Origin: 43-108 sp001915545
GTDB lineage: Bacteria > Bacteroidota > Bacteroidia > Bacteroidales > Bacteroidaceae
Length of the DNA: 64,000 nucleotides
Assembly (NCBI GenBank): GCA_902491215.1
Contig: CABUGV010000010.1
Span: 1-64,000, forward strand
Direction of reading: 5' to 3'
Each line of letters begins with the position of its first letter. Positions within the stretch are counted from its first letter, which is position 1. Positions 50,948 to 60,001 of the stretch are shown in pieces. The position numbers were made by a program, and so were the translations under genes. The notes under the pieces are model-generated. The model was given only the letters and a program-made list of their open reading frames with translations, ran no database searches and was not told the DNA's origin.

Positions 50948-51166
50948 ATGCGTAGTGGAATTGGTACACTTGTTTCAAACAGAATGGACTTGATGAGTAG
51001 TAGAGGTAATTGTAATTGCAATAGTAGATGCGGATCAAACGGAAACTGTGAATGTAAATGCACTACTTCTACTACAAAAAAGCCTTTCTGCAACGCAAAA
51101 ACTTCTTCGAGTATGCACAGTATTTTTTTTAGATTCATTTATGTTTTAATAATGTTGCTCATGTAA
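50948..51166 (+). CDS. Candidate Cys-rich small peptide
   Basis: A 72-residue ORF. Cys at 22, 24, 28, 34, 36, 38 and 48 form a compact block (GNCNCNSRCGSNGNCECKC), after a leader-like GIGTLVSNRMDLMSSRG. The last 15 residues are hydrophobic (SIFFRFIYVLIMLLM). There is no classical signal peptide. It is flanked by paralogous barrels and followed by a hairpin. Possible readings: precursor of a modified peptide, a metal-binding peptide, or chance. No maturation enzyme is seen. An ATG at 50984 is an alternative start. Confidence 0.5.
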   Translation: MRSGIGTLVSNRMDLMSSRGNCNCNSRCGSNGNCECKCTTSTTKKPFCNAKTSSSMHSIFFRFIYVLIMLLM

Positions 51167-51197
51167 TTCTGCCGGATGATTAAAGGATTCGGCAGAA
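51167..51197 (+). terminator. Hairpin after the Cys-rich ORF
   Basis: TTCTGCCGGAT (51167-51177) pairs with ATTCGGCAGAA (51187-51197) with one G:T. A short T-rich stretch follows. It could terminate or attenuate transcription into the next barrel gene, which starts 25 bases later. Confidence 0.55.
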
Positions 51198-51221
51198 CTT
51201 CCATTCATTTAATAATTGCTT

Positions 51222-54182
51222 ATGGTTAGACTATTATTTACATTTTTGTCAGTATTATTTTTTATTCCTGCTCATGCACAGAAAAAAGATTACCGTTGGA
51301 GCGTTGAATTTTATTTCAGAAATAAAATCACACAGGAGATAATCAAAGCAAGTGACACGCTTGATGTCAGGCTCATGCTTGCAGACAGCACCGTGATAGG
51401 CAGTTTCAGGACATTGAACAATAACACGCAGGAAAGATATGCATTCTTGAGATTGGACAAGCTGTTTGACGGCACGACAAAGGATTATATATTGGAGATT
51501 TCACATCCGAAATATGAAACAACATATTACCCATTACATTTGAAATTCCGCAAGCATAATCCATTGACGACCATATACGTAGACATACGTCGGCTTACGC
51601 ATATGGAACTGGCCCAAATGCTGGGCGAAGTCCAGGTGAATGCGACAAAGGTGAAGTTCTACATGAATGAAGACACGCTGGTATATAATGCAGATGCTTT
51701 CGAACTGTCGGAAGGTTCGATGCTCGATGCACTTATAGAACAGCTTCCGGGAGTTGAGCTTAAAGATGACGGGCGCATATACGTTAACGGACGCTTTGTG
51801 GAAAGCTTGCTTCTCAACGGAAAGGACTTCTTTAAGGGAGACAACCTTATCATGCTTGAAAATCTGCCTTCGTATATGGTAAAGAATATACAGGTGTATG
51901 ATAAAATGAGTGACAAGAGTGAATTTCTCGGAGCAAAAGTGGATGAAGGCATTTATACCATGGACGTGCAGCTGAAACGGCGATATTCCGTAGGATGGCT
52001 TGGAAATGCAGAGGCGGGAGTCGGTACTAAGGACAGATTCATGGGACGTCTGTTTGCCATGCGTTTCACACCCCAGTCGCGTCTATCCATATTCGGAAAT
52101 GTCAACAACACTAACGACAGGCGTAAGCCTGGACGAAGCGGAGACTGGTCTCCGGCCGACATTTCCGGAGGATTGACGACGACCAAGAACGTGGGCATCG
52201 ATTACGGTGTATGGGATAAGATAAACCGTTATACCATTGAAGGTTCCGCCCAGCTCAAGCACAGCCGCACGGAGCATATAACGCGCAGCAATAATACGAA
52301 TTTCCTTCCTGGAGGAGATACGTATGAACGAATATGGAACAATGCGAATTCCAAAGAGCTGTATCTGACTACAAGACACGAACTTACCAAGAATTTCAAG
52401 CTGTGGAGGGATAATTACAGACATCCTGGAATACAATTGAGAATTACGCCTCAGGTTGAATACCGCAACTATGACAACAGCAGTTCCGGTACGAGCGGAG
52501 TCTTCGATATCGACCCGTCGACATATGCCGACCTGCTTGACAGCCTTTCAGAACCGACTATGGGTTCCAGTCTGCGGTCAATTCTGATTAACAGGAAAAT
52601 CAGTGAATCCATGGGTCGCGGACATCGTGTAAACTACGGCGCTGACTTTTATTTGGGCCTGAGCACGCCGAATGTCAATTACGACGGACTTTACATAAAC
52701 GGAAATGTTTCTGCATACGACCAGAAGAACGAATCGTTCGACAGGTATAGGATTGATTATACCGCACGTCCGGACGGGGATTTCCGCAACCGCTATTTCA
52801 ATACTCCCAACAGTGGATATTCGTTCACGGCAAGTGCAAAATATTACTGGCATACCAAACCTATGACGTGGACAGGACTTACCCTTGGTCCTATGGTTTC
52901 ATTTTGGCAAGGATATAGTCGTGATGTGAATTCGCTCTATCGCCTTGACGAGCTTGAAGGTTGGGGAGACGGGAGTGACACCGAACTTGGCCTTCTGCCG
53001 TCCGAGGCTTCTGATTTGATGCAGAGCCTTGACAGGGACAACAGCTATCTGACAGGGCAATTGACCAGACGTACACGAGGACAGCTGCAGTTTCTCATAC
53101 AATTGCCGGAATACGATGATTCTTATAATATGATTTCGGACTTTTATATGAGTATAACTCCCGGTTTCATGTATGAAGATAAGACACTTCGCTTTGACGG
53201 TTCGGTGTATAGCGGCCGTAAGTTGACAAATTGGTTTCCGGAAGCAGACATACAACTGACAAGAAGGACACGCGGGCTGAAACATAAGCTGGAATTTGAA
53301 GCCAGCTTGCGCATGCAGTCGCCTTCTCTGATGAATATGCTTGATGTAACGTTTGATTCCAACCCGCTGTATGTACGCAACGGAAATCCGAATCTGAAGA
53401 ACTCTGCCGTTTTTCGCGTAAACCTTTCATATTCAGCCGACAGGTGGCTTTCTGGAAGTGGAAAGATGCTGAACGCATCTGTCGGATACACCAATACACG
53501 CAATGCCACAGCTATATCTTCTGTATATGACAAGTCTACCGGCGTACGTACGACTACTCCAGTAAATGTGAACGGCAATTGGGATTCATGGTACAATTTG
53601 AACTGGTCAGTACCGCTCGACAAGGCCAAGAAGTTCAATCTTTCTTCGAACACGAACATAAATTATGGCGACAAGGTCGACATGATGAGTACGGCAGATC
53701 TGGCATCTTCGTTGAAAAACGTTGTGCATAATCTTTATGCCCGCCAGCTTTTCAATTTGAGCTATAATTTCGGCAAGCACCGTTTAGGTGCAAAGTTCCG
53801 TGCATCGTGGACCAATGCCCGTGGCAGTATGGAAGATTTTGAAGACATCAATGCAGTGCATCTTACGTATGCGTTGACCGGACAGTTCAAGCTTCCGTGG
53901 AATTTGCAGGTGAATACCGACGTCTCGCTTTACAGCCGACGCGGATATGGCGACAAATCTATGAATACCGATGATTTTGTTTGGAATGCCAGAGTCAGCA
54001 AGAGCTTCTTGGGTGGAAGTCTCATAGTGATGCTTGACGGTTTCGACATCCTCGGAAATTTGACAAATATAAACTACAGCCTGAATTCTCAAGGACGATG
54101 GGAAGTTTACAATAATGTGATACCGAGCTATGGTATGTTCCATATTATATACAAACTGAACAAGGAACCCAAGAAGAAATGA
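51222..54182 (+). CDS. Outer membrane barrel protein, TonB-receptor-like (paralogue 2)
   Basis: A 986-residue outer-membrane protein. Signal peptide (1-20, ending PAHAQ), a divergent regulatory-like domain (about 25-130), the plug-like block EVQVNATKVKFYMNEDTLVYNADAF, EGSMLDALIEQLPGVELKDDG and LLNGKDFFKGDNLIMLENLP (about 140-235), then a barrel ending FHIIYKLNKEPKKK with RRGYGDKSMNTDDFVWNARVSKSF near the end, as in paralogue 1. The frame starts at a TTG (51216); the ATG at 51222 is taken. No SusD or TonB box seen. Confidence 0.82.
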   Translation: MVRLLFTFLSVLFFIPAHAQKKDYRWSVEFYFRNKITQEIIKASDTLDVRLMLADSTVIGSFRTLNNNTQERYAFLRLDKLFDGTTKDYILEISHPKYETTYYPLHLKFRKHNPLTTIYVDIRRLTHMELAQMLGEVQVNATKVKFYMNEDTLVYNADAFELSEGSMLDALIEQLPGVELKDDGRIYVNGRFVESLLLNGKDFFKGDNLIMLENLPSYMVKNIQVYDKMSDKSEFLGAKVDEGIYTMDVQLKRRYSVGWLGNAEAGVGTKDRFMGRLFAMRFTPQSRLSIFGNVNNTNDRRKPGRSGDWSPADISGGLTTTKNVGIDYGVWDKINRYTIEGSAQLKHSRTEHITRSNNTNFLPGGDTYERIWNNANSKELYLTTRHELTKNFKLWRDNYRHPGIQLRITPQVEYRNYDNSSSGTSGVFDIDPSTYADLLDSLSEPTMGSSLRSILINRKISESMGRGHRVNYGADFYLGLSTPNVNYDGLYINGNVSAYDQKNESFDRYRIDYTARPDGDFRNRYFNTPNSGYSFTASAKYYWHTKPMTWTGLTLGPMVSFWQGYSRDVNSLYRLDELEGWGDGSDTELGLLPSEASDLMQSLDRDNSYLTGQLTRRTRGQLQFLIQLPEYDDSYNMISDFYMSITPGFMYEDKTLRFDGSVYSGRKLTNWFPEADIQLTRRTRGLKHKLEFEASLRMQSPSLMNMLDVTFDSNPLYVRNGNPNLKNSAVFRVNLSYSADRWLSGSGKMLNASVGYTNTRNATAISSVYDKSTGVRTTTPVNVNGNWDSWYNLNWSVPLDKAKKFNLSSNTNINYGDKVDMMSTADLASSLKNVVHNLYARQLFNLSYNFGKHRLGAKFRASWTNARGSMEDFEDINAVHLTYALTGQFKLPWNLQVNTDVSLYSRRGYGDKSMNTDDFVWNARVSKSFLGGSLIVMLDGFDILGNLTNINYSLNSQGRWEVYNNVIPSYGMFHIIYKLNKEPKKK

Positions 54183-54291
54183 TGCAATTCAACGAATTAT
54201 GCCGGATGCTGCTGGAATATATTATTTAGCGGTCCTTGCTGACATAGAGTTGAGAACTTCTTTGATTACAGCATGAAATAATATTTGCAAT

Positions 54292-56282
54292 ATGAGAATG
54301 ATATGTTTTTATGTCTTGTTTTTGACATCCGTAATTCTATGTGCGCAAGATAAGGTGATTTGGATTTGGCCGGTTGCTGAACAAAAAGCGGAGGACGGAA
54401 TACTTTACCGCCCGCAAGACTTTATCGGTAAAGAGCTGAATTTTGATAATCTGTTTGTCAGAGGGAAAGAAGATACGCCTATATTATGTCCGTTTGATGC
54501 CGTTGTAAATCGCGTGAGCCTTACTTTCAAGTATAACCTCTCGCAGTGTATTAGTAGGCAATACAATGGAGATTTTAAAAATGAAATTAAGCTAATTGAT
54601 GCAGGCCGTGATGAAAAGTATGTCAATGGACAGATTGCTCTTCAGTCCAAAAGCGGAGGAGTTCTGTACGTCAGCGGATTGAAATTTGTTCGTACTTTCA
54701 AGACCGGAGAAAGGCTTACGCGTGGTGATACCATCGGCTTTATGGGGTATGCTTACAAGAATATTCCTGAACCGTGTATCTGTGTTGCTTTTTCCCGCAA
54801 CGGACGTTCTGCAGACCCGATGTCGCCATTTGGTTTGAAGACAACTTTTGTTGCTCCTAAAGCCAAACCTCGTAAAACAGAATTAACTCGAAAGGAAGCA
54901 GGTGAAGATTTGATGAGATTTTCTGAAGCATTGAAGAATCTCTATCCTTGTGTAGAGGACTTGACAATGCCGGAGACAATTGATTCTCTGACAGCGAATG
55001 TTATCGCTTCTTTGCCTGACAAGATAGACGGTAATAGATTTTATAGAGCCTGCAAAAGAATCAATCATCTGATTCACGATAGTCATCTCGATTTTTGGAT
55101 AAATATGAGTATCAGTATGCCTAACTTCGAAAGATGGTTTATGCCGTTGGCTTTCGCACAAATAGGAGATAGGGTCATTGTTACTCAGGCTGTTGCAAGA
55201 ACAGAACAATATGTCGGGCGTGAGCTGAAAAAAGTAGACGGGTGCCGGGTTGAAGAAATTGTTCGTGAAGTTGCAACACTTATAACCAATTATGACGGTA
55301 AGGTGGAAAGCATGGTGGAGGAAGAATTGGCTGGCAACCTTAGTTCATATTACCAAGCACTATTGCGTACATGTCCGGTGGGGAAAAATGTGGTCAGCTA
55401 TGAGTTCGCAGATGGAGAACGGCTGGTACTTGATATGTTGCCGCGTACTAAAGATGTGCATTATAAAGACTATCAGCTTAAGCAACTTTATGATAGTCGT
55501 AATCAATGGTGGAACAGGTTTAAGTTGAACTTCGTTTATCGTCCAATAAATGATTCTACGGCCTATATAGGCCTGTCGACATTCAATTTGAATGACGTGG
55601 AAGTGGAACAACTCATTGATTGTATCAGTGACGCTGAAAATTCAGGATACAAGAATCTTATTTTTGATGTGCGCAACAATTTGGGTGGCAATCCGGATGT
55701 GCTTTATCGTTTGCTTGATTGCTTTGTTGCAAATCCGTACGTTGATAGAGGAGGGTATCAGATGGTTAACAGCAGATGTGTTAGTGGTACGACAAATTTC
55801 ATTGAAAACGATAGTTTGACTTTTTCTTCCTACAGTCCTCGGGAAGGTGAAAGAGGCTATTATCTGAATCGTGAAAAAGTAAGTGCCTCTACGAAGAATC
55901 CTGCTGTTTATCATGGGAGATTGTATGTCTTCATCAACGCTTCTTCTAAATCTGCGGCCAGCGAATTTGCCGGTTGTCTTGCCCGTAATAGAAGTGCTTA
56001 TCTTGTCGGGCGTGAAACAGGTACGGCGTATCATTATATGAAGGCACTGAAATTTGCCAATGTCTTTCTGGCAATTCTGGTACAACATGCCGTATACCTC
56101 TTGTAAAATGTGTGATGGATGAAGCAGTGGACGAAAGATTTCCTTATAACCGCGGAGTGTTGCCCGATTGCACTATTCCATTGACATTCGAGGAAATTTA
56201 TAGGAACGAACATGAATTGGAAGATCCTTATATTCAAAAAACACTTGAATTAATTCGCGAAGGTGTCTATATCGATAAGTGA
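54292..56282 (+). pseudogene. M23-like/S41 peptidase fusion with a one-base frameshift
   Basis: An exported protein read as 604 residues to 56106, then continued in another frame to 56282. Signal peptide (1-18, ending LCAQ). The N-terminal half (about 20-190) looks like a degenerate M23/LytM domain: KTGERLTRGDTIGFMGYAY and AFSRNGRSADPMSPFG, but the HxH metal site is absent. The C-terminal half is an S41 (Ctp/tricorn-like) peptidase with Ser554 in SSKSAASEFA. After NV (codons to 56064) the other frame gives GNSGTTCRIPLVKCVMD and RFPYNRGVLPDCTIPLTFEEI, the usual S41 end. One extra T in the TTT at 56065-56067 restores a 663-residue frame. A sequencing error or a real mutation; not distinguishable here. 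Confidence 0.75.
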
Positions 56283-56292
56283 TGTATTTATG

Positions 56293-56392
56293 CTCGGCTT
56301 TCACTATATTAGATAATATAGGATACGCCTCGGCACAGCAAATTCGAAAACTCGTTTTCTAATTTGTCTCTGCACTCGGCTTTCACTATATT
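56293..56392 (+). repeat. Duplicated promoter-like sequence
   Basis: CTCGGCTTTCACTATATT occurs at 56293-56310 and again at 56375-56392, 82 bases apart. Only the second goes on to a perfect TATATTTG. The first may be a decayed promoter copy. Confidence 0.75.
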
Positions 56393-56394
56393 TG
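56363..56394 (+). promoter_or_regulatory. Promoter of the MORN gene
   Basis: TTTG (56363-56366), 20-base spacer, TATATTTG (56387-56394): a textbook Bacteroidetes promoter. Leader of about 35 bases. Confidence 0.85.
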
Positions 56395-56434
56395 CAAAGT
56401 TGTTAATTGTTTAAATTGGAAAAATAGTATAATT

Positions 56435-57082
56435 ATGACTTTGAAGAATAGAGTGTATGCCCTGATTGCCGGACTTATGTTTTGTGTTGCAGCTGGAGCC
56501 CAGATGATGAATGCTGAGAAGTATCCAGTCATACCTGATGATTTCAATGGGGCTTTTATAGATCTTGTAAAGGAATATCCTGCTAATGTTGTCAAATCTG
56601 CTTATGGTCAGTATTATGGACAGCTTACTATAGGTGGCGATATCTACGGATATGGCACATTCTATACTGATGCAGACGGTATTGTTATGGGGCAGTTCCG
56701 CAACGGACGATGCATATTCGGTATAAAGATGGGTTCGCAGACTGTTGAGGTTGGTACGGAAACCCATTATATAAAATATGATCTCAGCACCGGTGATCCT
56801 ATATACATCATAAAGGATTCGTTGAAGTATCTGCCTTCAGCTGATTTCATAAAGAAATATAGATTTGAGTCGCTTACATATCAGAACGGTGACAGATATG
56901 TAGGTGAAACTGTAGACGGCAAACGTGAGGGATACGGCGCATATTACTATACGAATGGAAATTATTATTATGGTCAGTATAGAAACAATTTGAGACACGG
57001 CTACGGTGCAATGTTCAGAACTGAGAACCGTATAACTCTACAGTATTGGGAAGACAATAAGGTTGACGGTGCTTTCAACTGA
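56435..57082 (+). CDS. Secreted MORN-repeat protein
   Basis: A 215-residue exported protein. Signal peptide (1-22, ending AAGAQ). Repeats of MORN type in the C-terminal half: GDRYVGETVDGKREGYGAYYY, NGNYYYGQYRNNLRHGYGAMF, and weaker copies earlier (GGDIYGYGTFYTDADG, MGQFRNGRC). MORN modules form beta-hairpin strings. The function is unknown. 34 bases before menA, possibly cotranscribed. Confidence 0.75.
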   Translation: MTLKNRVYALIAGLMFCVAAGAQMMNAEKYPVIPDDFNGAFIDLVKEYPANVVKSAYGQYYGQLTIGGDIYGYGTFYTDADGIVMGQFRNGRCIFGIKMGSQTVEVGTETHYIKYDLSTGDPIYIIKDSLKYLPSADFIKKYRFESLTYQNGDRYVGETVDGKREGYGAYYYTNGNYYYGQYRNNLRHGYGAMFRTENRITLQYWEDNKVDGAFN

Positions 57083-57115
57083 TTTTTATGCGTTTATGAT
57101 TTTTATCGAGTCTCG

Positions 57116-58033
57116 ATGAATAAGAAAGTTAGAACTAACGGCTTGCTGGCATGGGTGTTGGCTTCGAGGCCTAAGACACTGACAGGGGCAGCCACGCCTG
57201 TAATCATAGGTGCGGCCTTGGCTTGGAAGTTTTTGTCTGAGTTTGGTGGTACTTTCAGTTGGATGGCTTTCCTTCTGTGTCTGTTGTTTGCATTTGTAAT
57301 GCAGATAGATGCAAACTTCGTCAACGATTATTATGATTACAAGAAAGGCACGGACCGCGAGGATCGTCTTGGACCTGAAAGAGCCTGTGCACAGGGATGG
57401 ATAACGCCGACGGCAATGAAATGGGGCATCTGTTTAGCAACTGTTCTGTCGTGCGCTGTAGGGTTGCCACTTGTCTTGTTTGGAGGGTGGTGGCTGATAG
57501 CCGTAGGTGCTATTTGTGTAATATTCTGTTTCCTTTATACCACTTGTCTGTCTTACAGAGGCTACGGTGATGTGCTGGTACTGCTCTTCTTTGGATTGGT
57601 TCCTGTGTGCCTTACATTTTATATACTTGCAGGATGTTTTTCTGCAGCAAGTCTTATTATGGGGCTGGCGTGCGGTTTTGCCACTGACTGCCTGCTCATG
57701 GTGAACAATTATCGTGACCGCCATCAGGATGCTGTGAGCGGAAAGCGTACTGTTGTCGTACGCTGGGGCGGAAGAACGGCTCTGATGCTGTATCGCTGGC
57801 TTGGACTTATTGCTTCATGCCTGTTTTATCTGTCTTGTGCTGTAGTCGCAAGTGCATCGTCCGGTGTCTTCGTTCTGATATACCTGACTTTGCATCTGAA
57901 GTCGGCTTATCTGATGGAAAAGCTTGACGGACGCGAACTGAATGCGGTTCTGGGAGCAACGGCCAGAAATATTTTCGTTTTTGCATTGGTCTTCGCCTTG
58001 TCGATTGCAAGCACCATGCTCGGCGGATTTTGA
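57116..58033 (+). CDS. menA: 1,4-dihydroxy-2-naphthoate polyprenyltransferase
   Basis: A 305-residue inner-membrane UbiA-family enzyme that adds the isoprenoid chain to 1,4-dihydroxy-2-naphthoate in menaquinone synthesis. About eight membrane segments. The first Asp motif is NDYYDYKKGTDREDRLGP (about 69-86); the second lies in NNYRDRHQDAVSGKRT (about 198-213). SRPKTLTGAATPVIIG near the N-terminus is typical. No other men genes are in the window. Confidence 0.92.
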   Translation: MNKKVRTNGLLAWVLASRPKTLTGAATPVIIGAALAWKFLSEFGGTFSWMAFLLCLLFAFVMQIDANFVNDYYDYKKGTDREDRLGPERACAQGWITPTAMKWGICLATVLSCAVGLPLVLFGGWWLIAVGAICVIFCFLYTTCLSYRGYGDVLVLLFFGLVPVCLTFYILAGCFSAASLIMGLACGFATDCLLMVNNYRDRHQDAVSGKRTVVVRWGGRTALMLYRWLGLIASCLFYLSCAVVASASSGVFVLIYLTLHLKSAYLMEKLDGRELNAVLGATARNIFVFALVFALSIASTMLGGF

Positions 58034-58143
58034 TGACGCCTGAGTACTTGGCGTGTCGTGTTGGTCGTTGTGTTTACGCTCTGTCTTAATCTTGCGAAGT
58101 CAAACATTTACATTTGTATAGTGGCTTATTTGATAAATCCTTG

Positions 58144-58151
58144 TATCTTTG
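58144..58151 (+). promoter_or_regulatory. -7 box of the AAA-ATPase gene
   Basis: TATCTTTG, 36 bases before the ATG at 58188. Confidence 0.6.
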
Positions 58152-58187
58152 TGAAAGGATGTTCAATGCTTTAAAAGAAAAGGTCTG

Positions 58188-59906
58188 ATGGCGGATAAGA
58201 AACGGATTCCATACGCCGTGGCTGATTACGGCAGGTTACGCGAGGAAAATTTTTATTATATCGACAAAACGGAATTCATTCCATATCTGGAAGAGTATTC
58301 CGCTCCTGTATTTCTGCGTCCTCGTCGTTTCGGCAAGAGTCTGTTCATGTCTACTTTGGCTTATTACTATGATGTAAATCAGAAGGATAGGTTTGAGGCT
58401 CTTTTTGGAGATACTTATATTGGACAGCATCCTACGAAGGAACACAACAGTTTCCTGATTCTTCGTCTTGATTTTTCCAAACTCAGCATGTCTGATACTG
58501 CAGAGGGACTGGAACAGAATTTCCATTCTCTTGTGTGTCCTGTTTTAGAGGGGTTGGTCTCCGGGCGTTACCGCAATTATTTTGAAGGATTCAGCTACAA
58601 AAGTGATGGCGACGCCAACAGCATGCTGGCTGAACTTACGGGTTTCATCAGCGATTACGGTCTTCCTAAGATGTATGTCTTGATTGATGAGTACGATAAT
58701 TTTACTAATCAACTGCTGACAGTTTTTCAGGATAGATTGTATGAACAGATAACAACTGGTGACAGCTTTCTACGTACTTTCTTCAAAGTAATAAAAGCCG
58801 CTATTGGTGAGGGCAGTATAATAAGATGTTTCTGTACTGGGGTACTGCCTGTTACAATGGATGATTTGACAAGTGGTTTTAATATCGCAAATATCATAAC
58901 TCTCAACAGGCGCTTCCTCAATATGATGGGCTTTACGCATAAGGAAGCATCTGAATATCTGAGATATGTAGTCGAGAACTATGCCGGTTCTGACAGTAAT
59001 TTTGCTGAACTTTGGCAGATGGTTGTGGATAATTACGACGGTTACCGTTTTCTTCCTGATGCCGAACCGTTGTTCAATTCAACTATTTTGACGTATTTCT
59101 TGCAGAATCTGGCTGATGGAAAGGGTGAAGTGCCTCGTGAACTTGTTGACGAGAATCTGCGTACGGACATAAACTGGCTCAAACGATTGACTATAACCCA
59201 CGATAATACGTCGGACATGTTGGACAAACTGCTTATCGATGGAGAGTTGCGCTATGCTTTCGATGATTTGTCAAGCAAGTTCAGCAAATTTAAATTGTTT
59301 CAGAAAGACTTTTATCCTGTCAGCCTTTTTTATCTCGGCATGATAACTATGAAGTCTGAGTTCAAGATGCAGCTTCCGAATCTGAGCATGAAGAGCATCT
59401 ACATGGACTACTACAATCAACTTAACAGCATTAATAAGCATAAAGATGATTTTATAGATGCTTTTGAGAAGTTTGCACATGATGCTAAGCTGCTGCCGAT
59501 TGTCGATGTTTATTTCAAGAAATATCTTGGGCAATTCCCAGCGCAGGTCTTTGACAAGATAAATGAAAATTTTGTGAGGTGTTCGTTCTTTGAGCTCTGC
59601 TCCAGATATATGCGCGGGCGTTTTACATTCGCATTGGAACAGAATCTTCCTTCTGGACGTGCAGACATGGTGATGACAGGTGTTCCCGGTACGAACTACC
59701 ATAATGATTGTCGTGTAGTGGAATTTAAGTATTTCAAAGCTAAGGATGTTCGTCTTGTTGAGGGACTTTCTGATGCCAAGGCGGACGATGTCGCTCAAGT
59801 CAAGGCTTACGCGACAGATATAAATCAGTCATTTCCTGAGTATCGGATGTCTGCTTATGTAGTGTATATAGCTGCCGGAAAGGCTTATAAGGCTTTTAAG
59901 GTGTGA
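58188..59906 (+). CDS. AAA-ATPase-like protein with PD-(D/E)XK nuclease domain (DUF1703 family)
   Basis: A 572-residue cytoplasmic protein. The N-terminus IPYAVADYGRLREENFYYIDKTEFI is the family hallmark; the P-loop variant is RPRRFGKSLFMSTL (about 45-58), then LIDEYDNFTNQLL as Walker B-like (about 165-177). The C-terminal nuclease domain (about 480-572) has GRADMVM and CRVVEFKYFKA with the ExK residues. These proteins are abundant and multicopy in gut Bacteroidales and may be mobile-element or defence related; the substrate is unknown. Confidence 0.85.
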   Translation: MADKKRIPYAVADYGRLREENFYYIDKTEFIPYLEEYSAPVFLRPRRFGKSLFMSTLAYYYDVNQKDRFEALFGDTYIGQHPTKEHNSFLILRLDFSKLSMSDTAEGLEQNFHSLVCPVLEGLVSGRYRNYFEGFSYKSDGDANSMLAELTGFISDYGLPKMYVLIDEYDNFTNQLLTVFQDRLYEQITTGDSFLRTFFKVIKAAIGEGSIIRCFCTGVLPVTMDDLTSGFNIANIITLNRRFLNMMGFTHKEASEYLRYVVENYAGSDSNFAELWQMVVDNYDGYRFLPDAEPLFNSTILTYFLQNLADGKGEVPRELVDENLRTDINWLKRLTITHDNTSDMLDKLLIDGELRYAFDDLSSKFSKFKLFQKDFYPVSLFYLGMITMKSEFKMQLPNLSMKSIYMDYYNQLNSINKHKDDFIDAFEKFAHDAKLLPIVDVYFKKYLGQFPAQVFDKINENFVRCSFFELCSRYMRGRFTFALEQNLPSGRADMVMTGVPGTNYHNDCRVVEFKYFKAKDVRLVEGLSDAKADDVAQVKAYATDINQSFPEYRMSAYVVYIAAGKAYKAFKV

Positions 59907-60001
59907 TGTGGCAGGCCGTAGCGTCATGAAAATTATGACATAGACTTCTTTCGCTTGTAAAGGTGTAAAACGTTGTATTATAAATTAAAAAATATATAGA
60001 T

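Noticed and set aside
50910..50993. 27-aa ORF overlapping the start of the Cys-rich ORF in another frame
   Set aside because: Overlaps a longer candidate and shows no recognisable features.
50953..51040. tRNA-Leu-like stretch (GTGGAATTGGTACAC resembles a tRNA D-arm; a weak T-arm-like GCGGATCAAAC follows)
   Set aside because: No anticodon stem of five pairs, no acceptor stem, and the arms are too far apart; probably coincidence, though a decayed tRNA fragment cannot be fully excluded.
47740..54182. SusC/SusD polysaccharide utilisation locus
   Set aside because: The barrels are TonB-receptor-like, but no SusD-type lipoprotein, glycoside hydrolase or hybrid two-component regulator is present.
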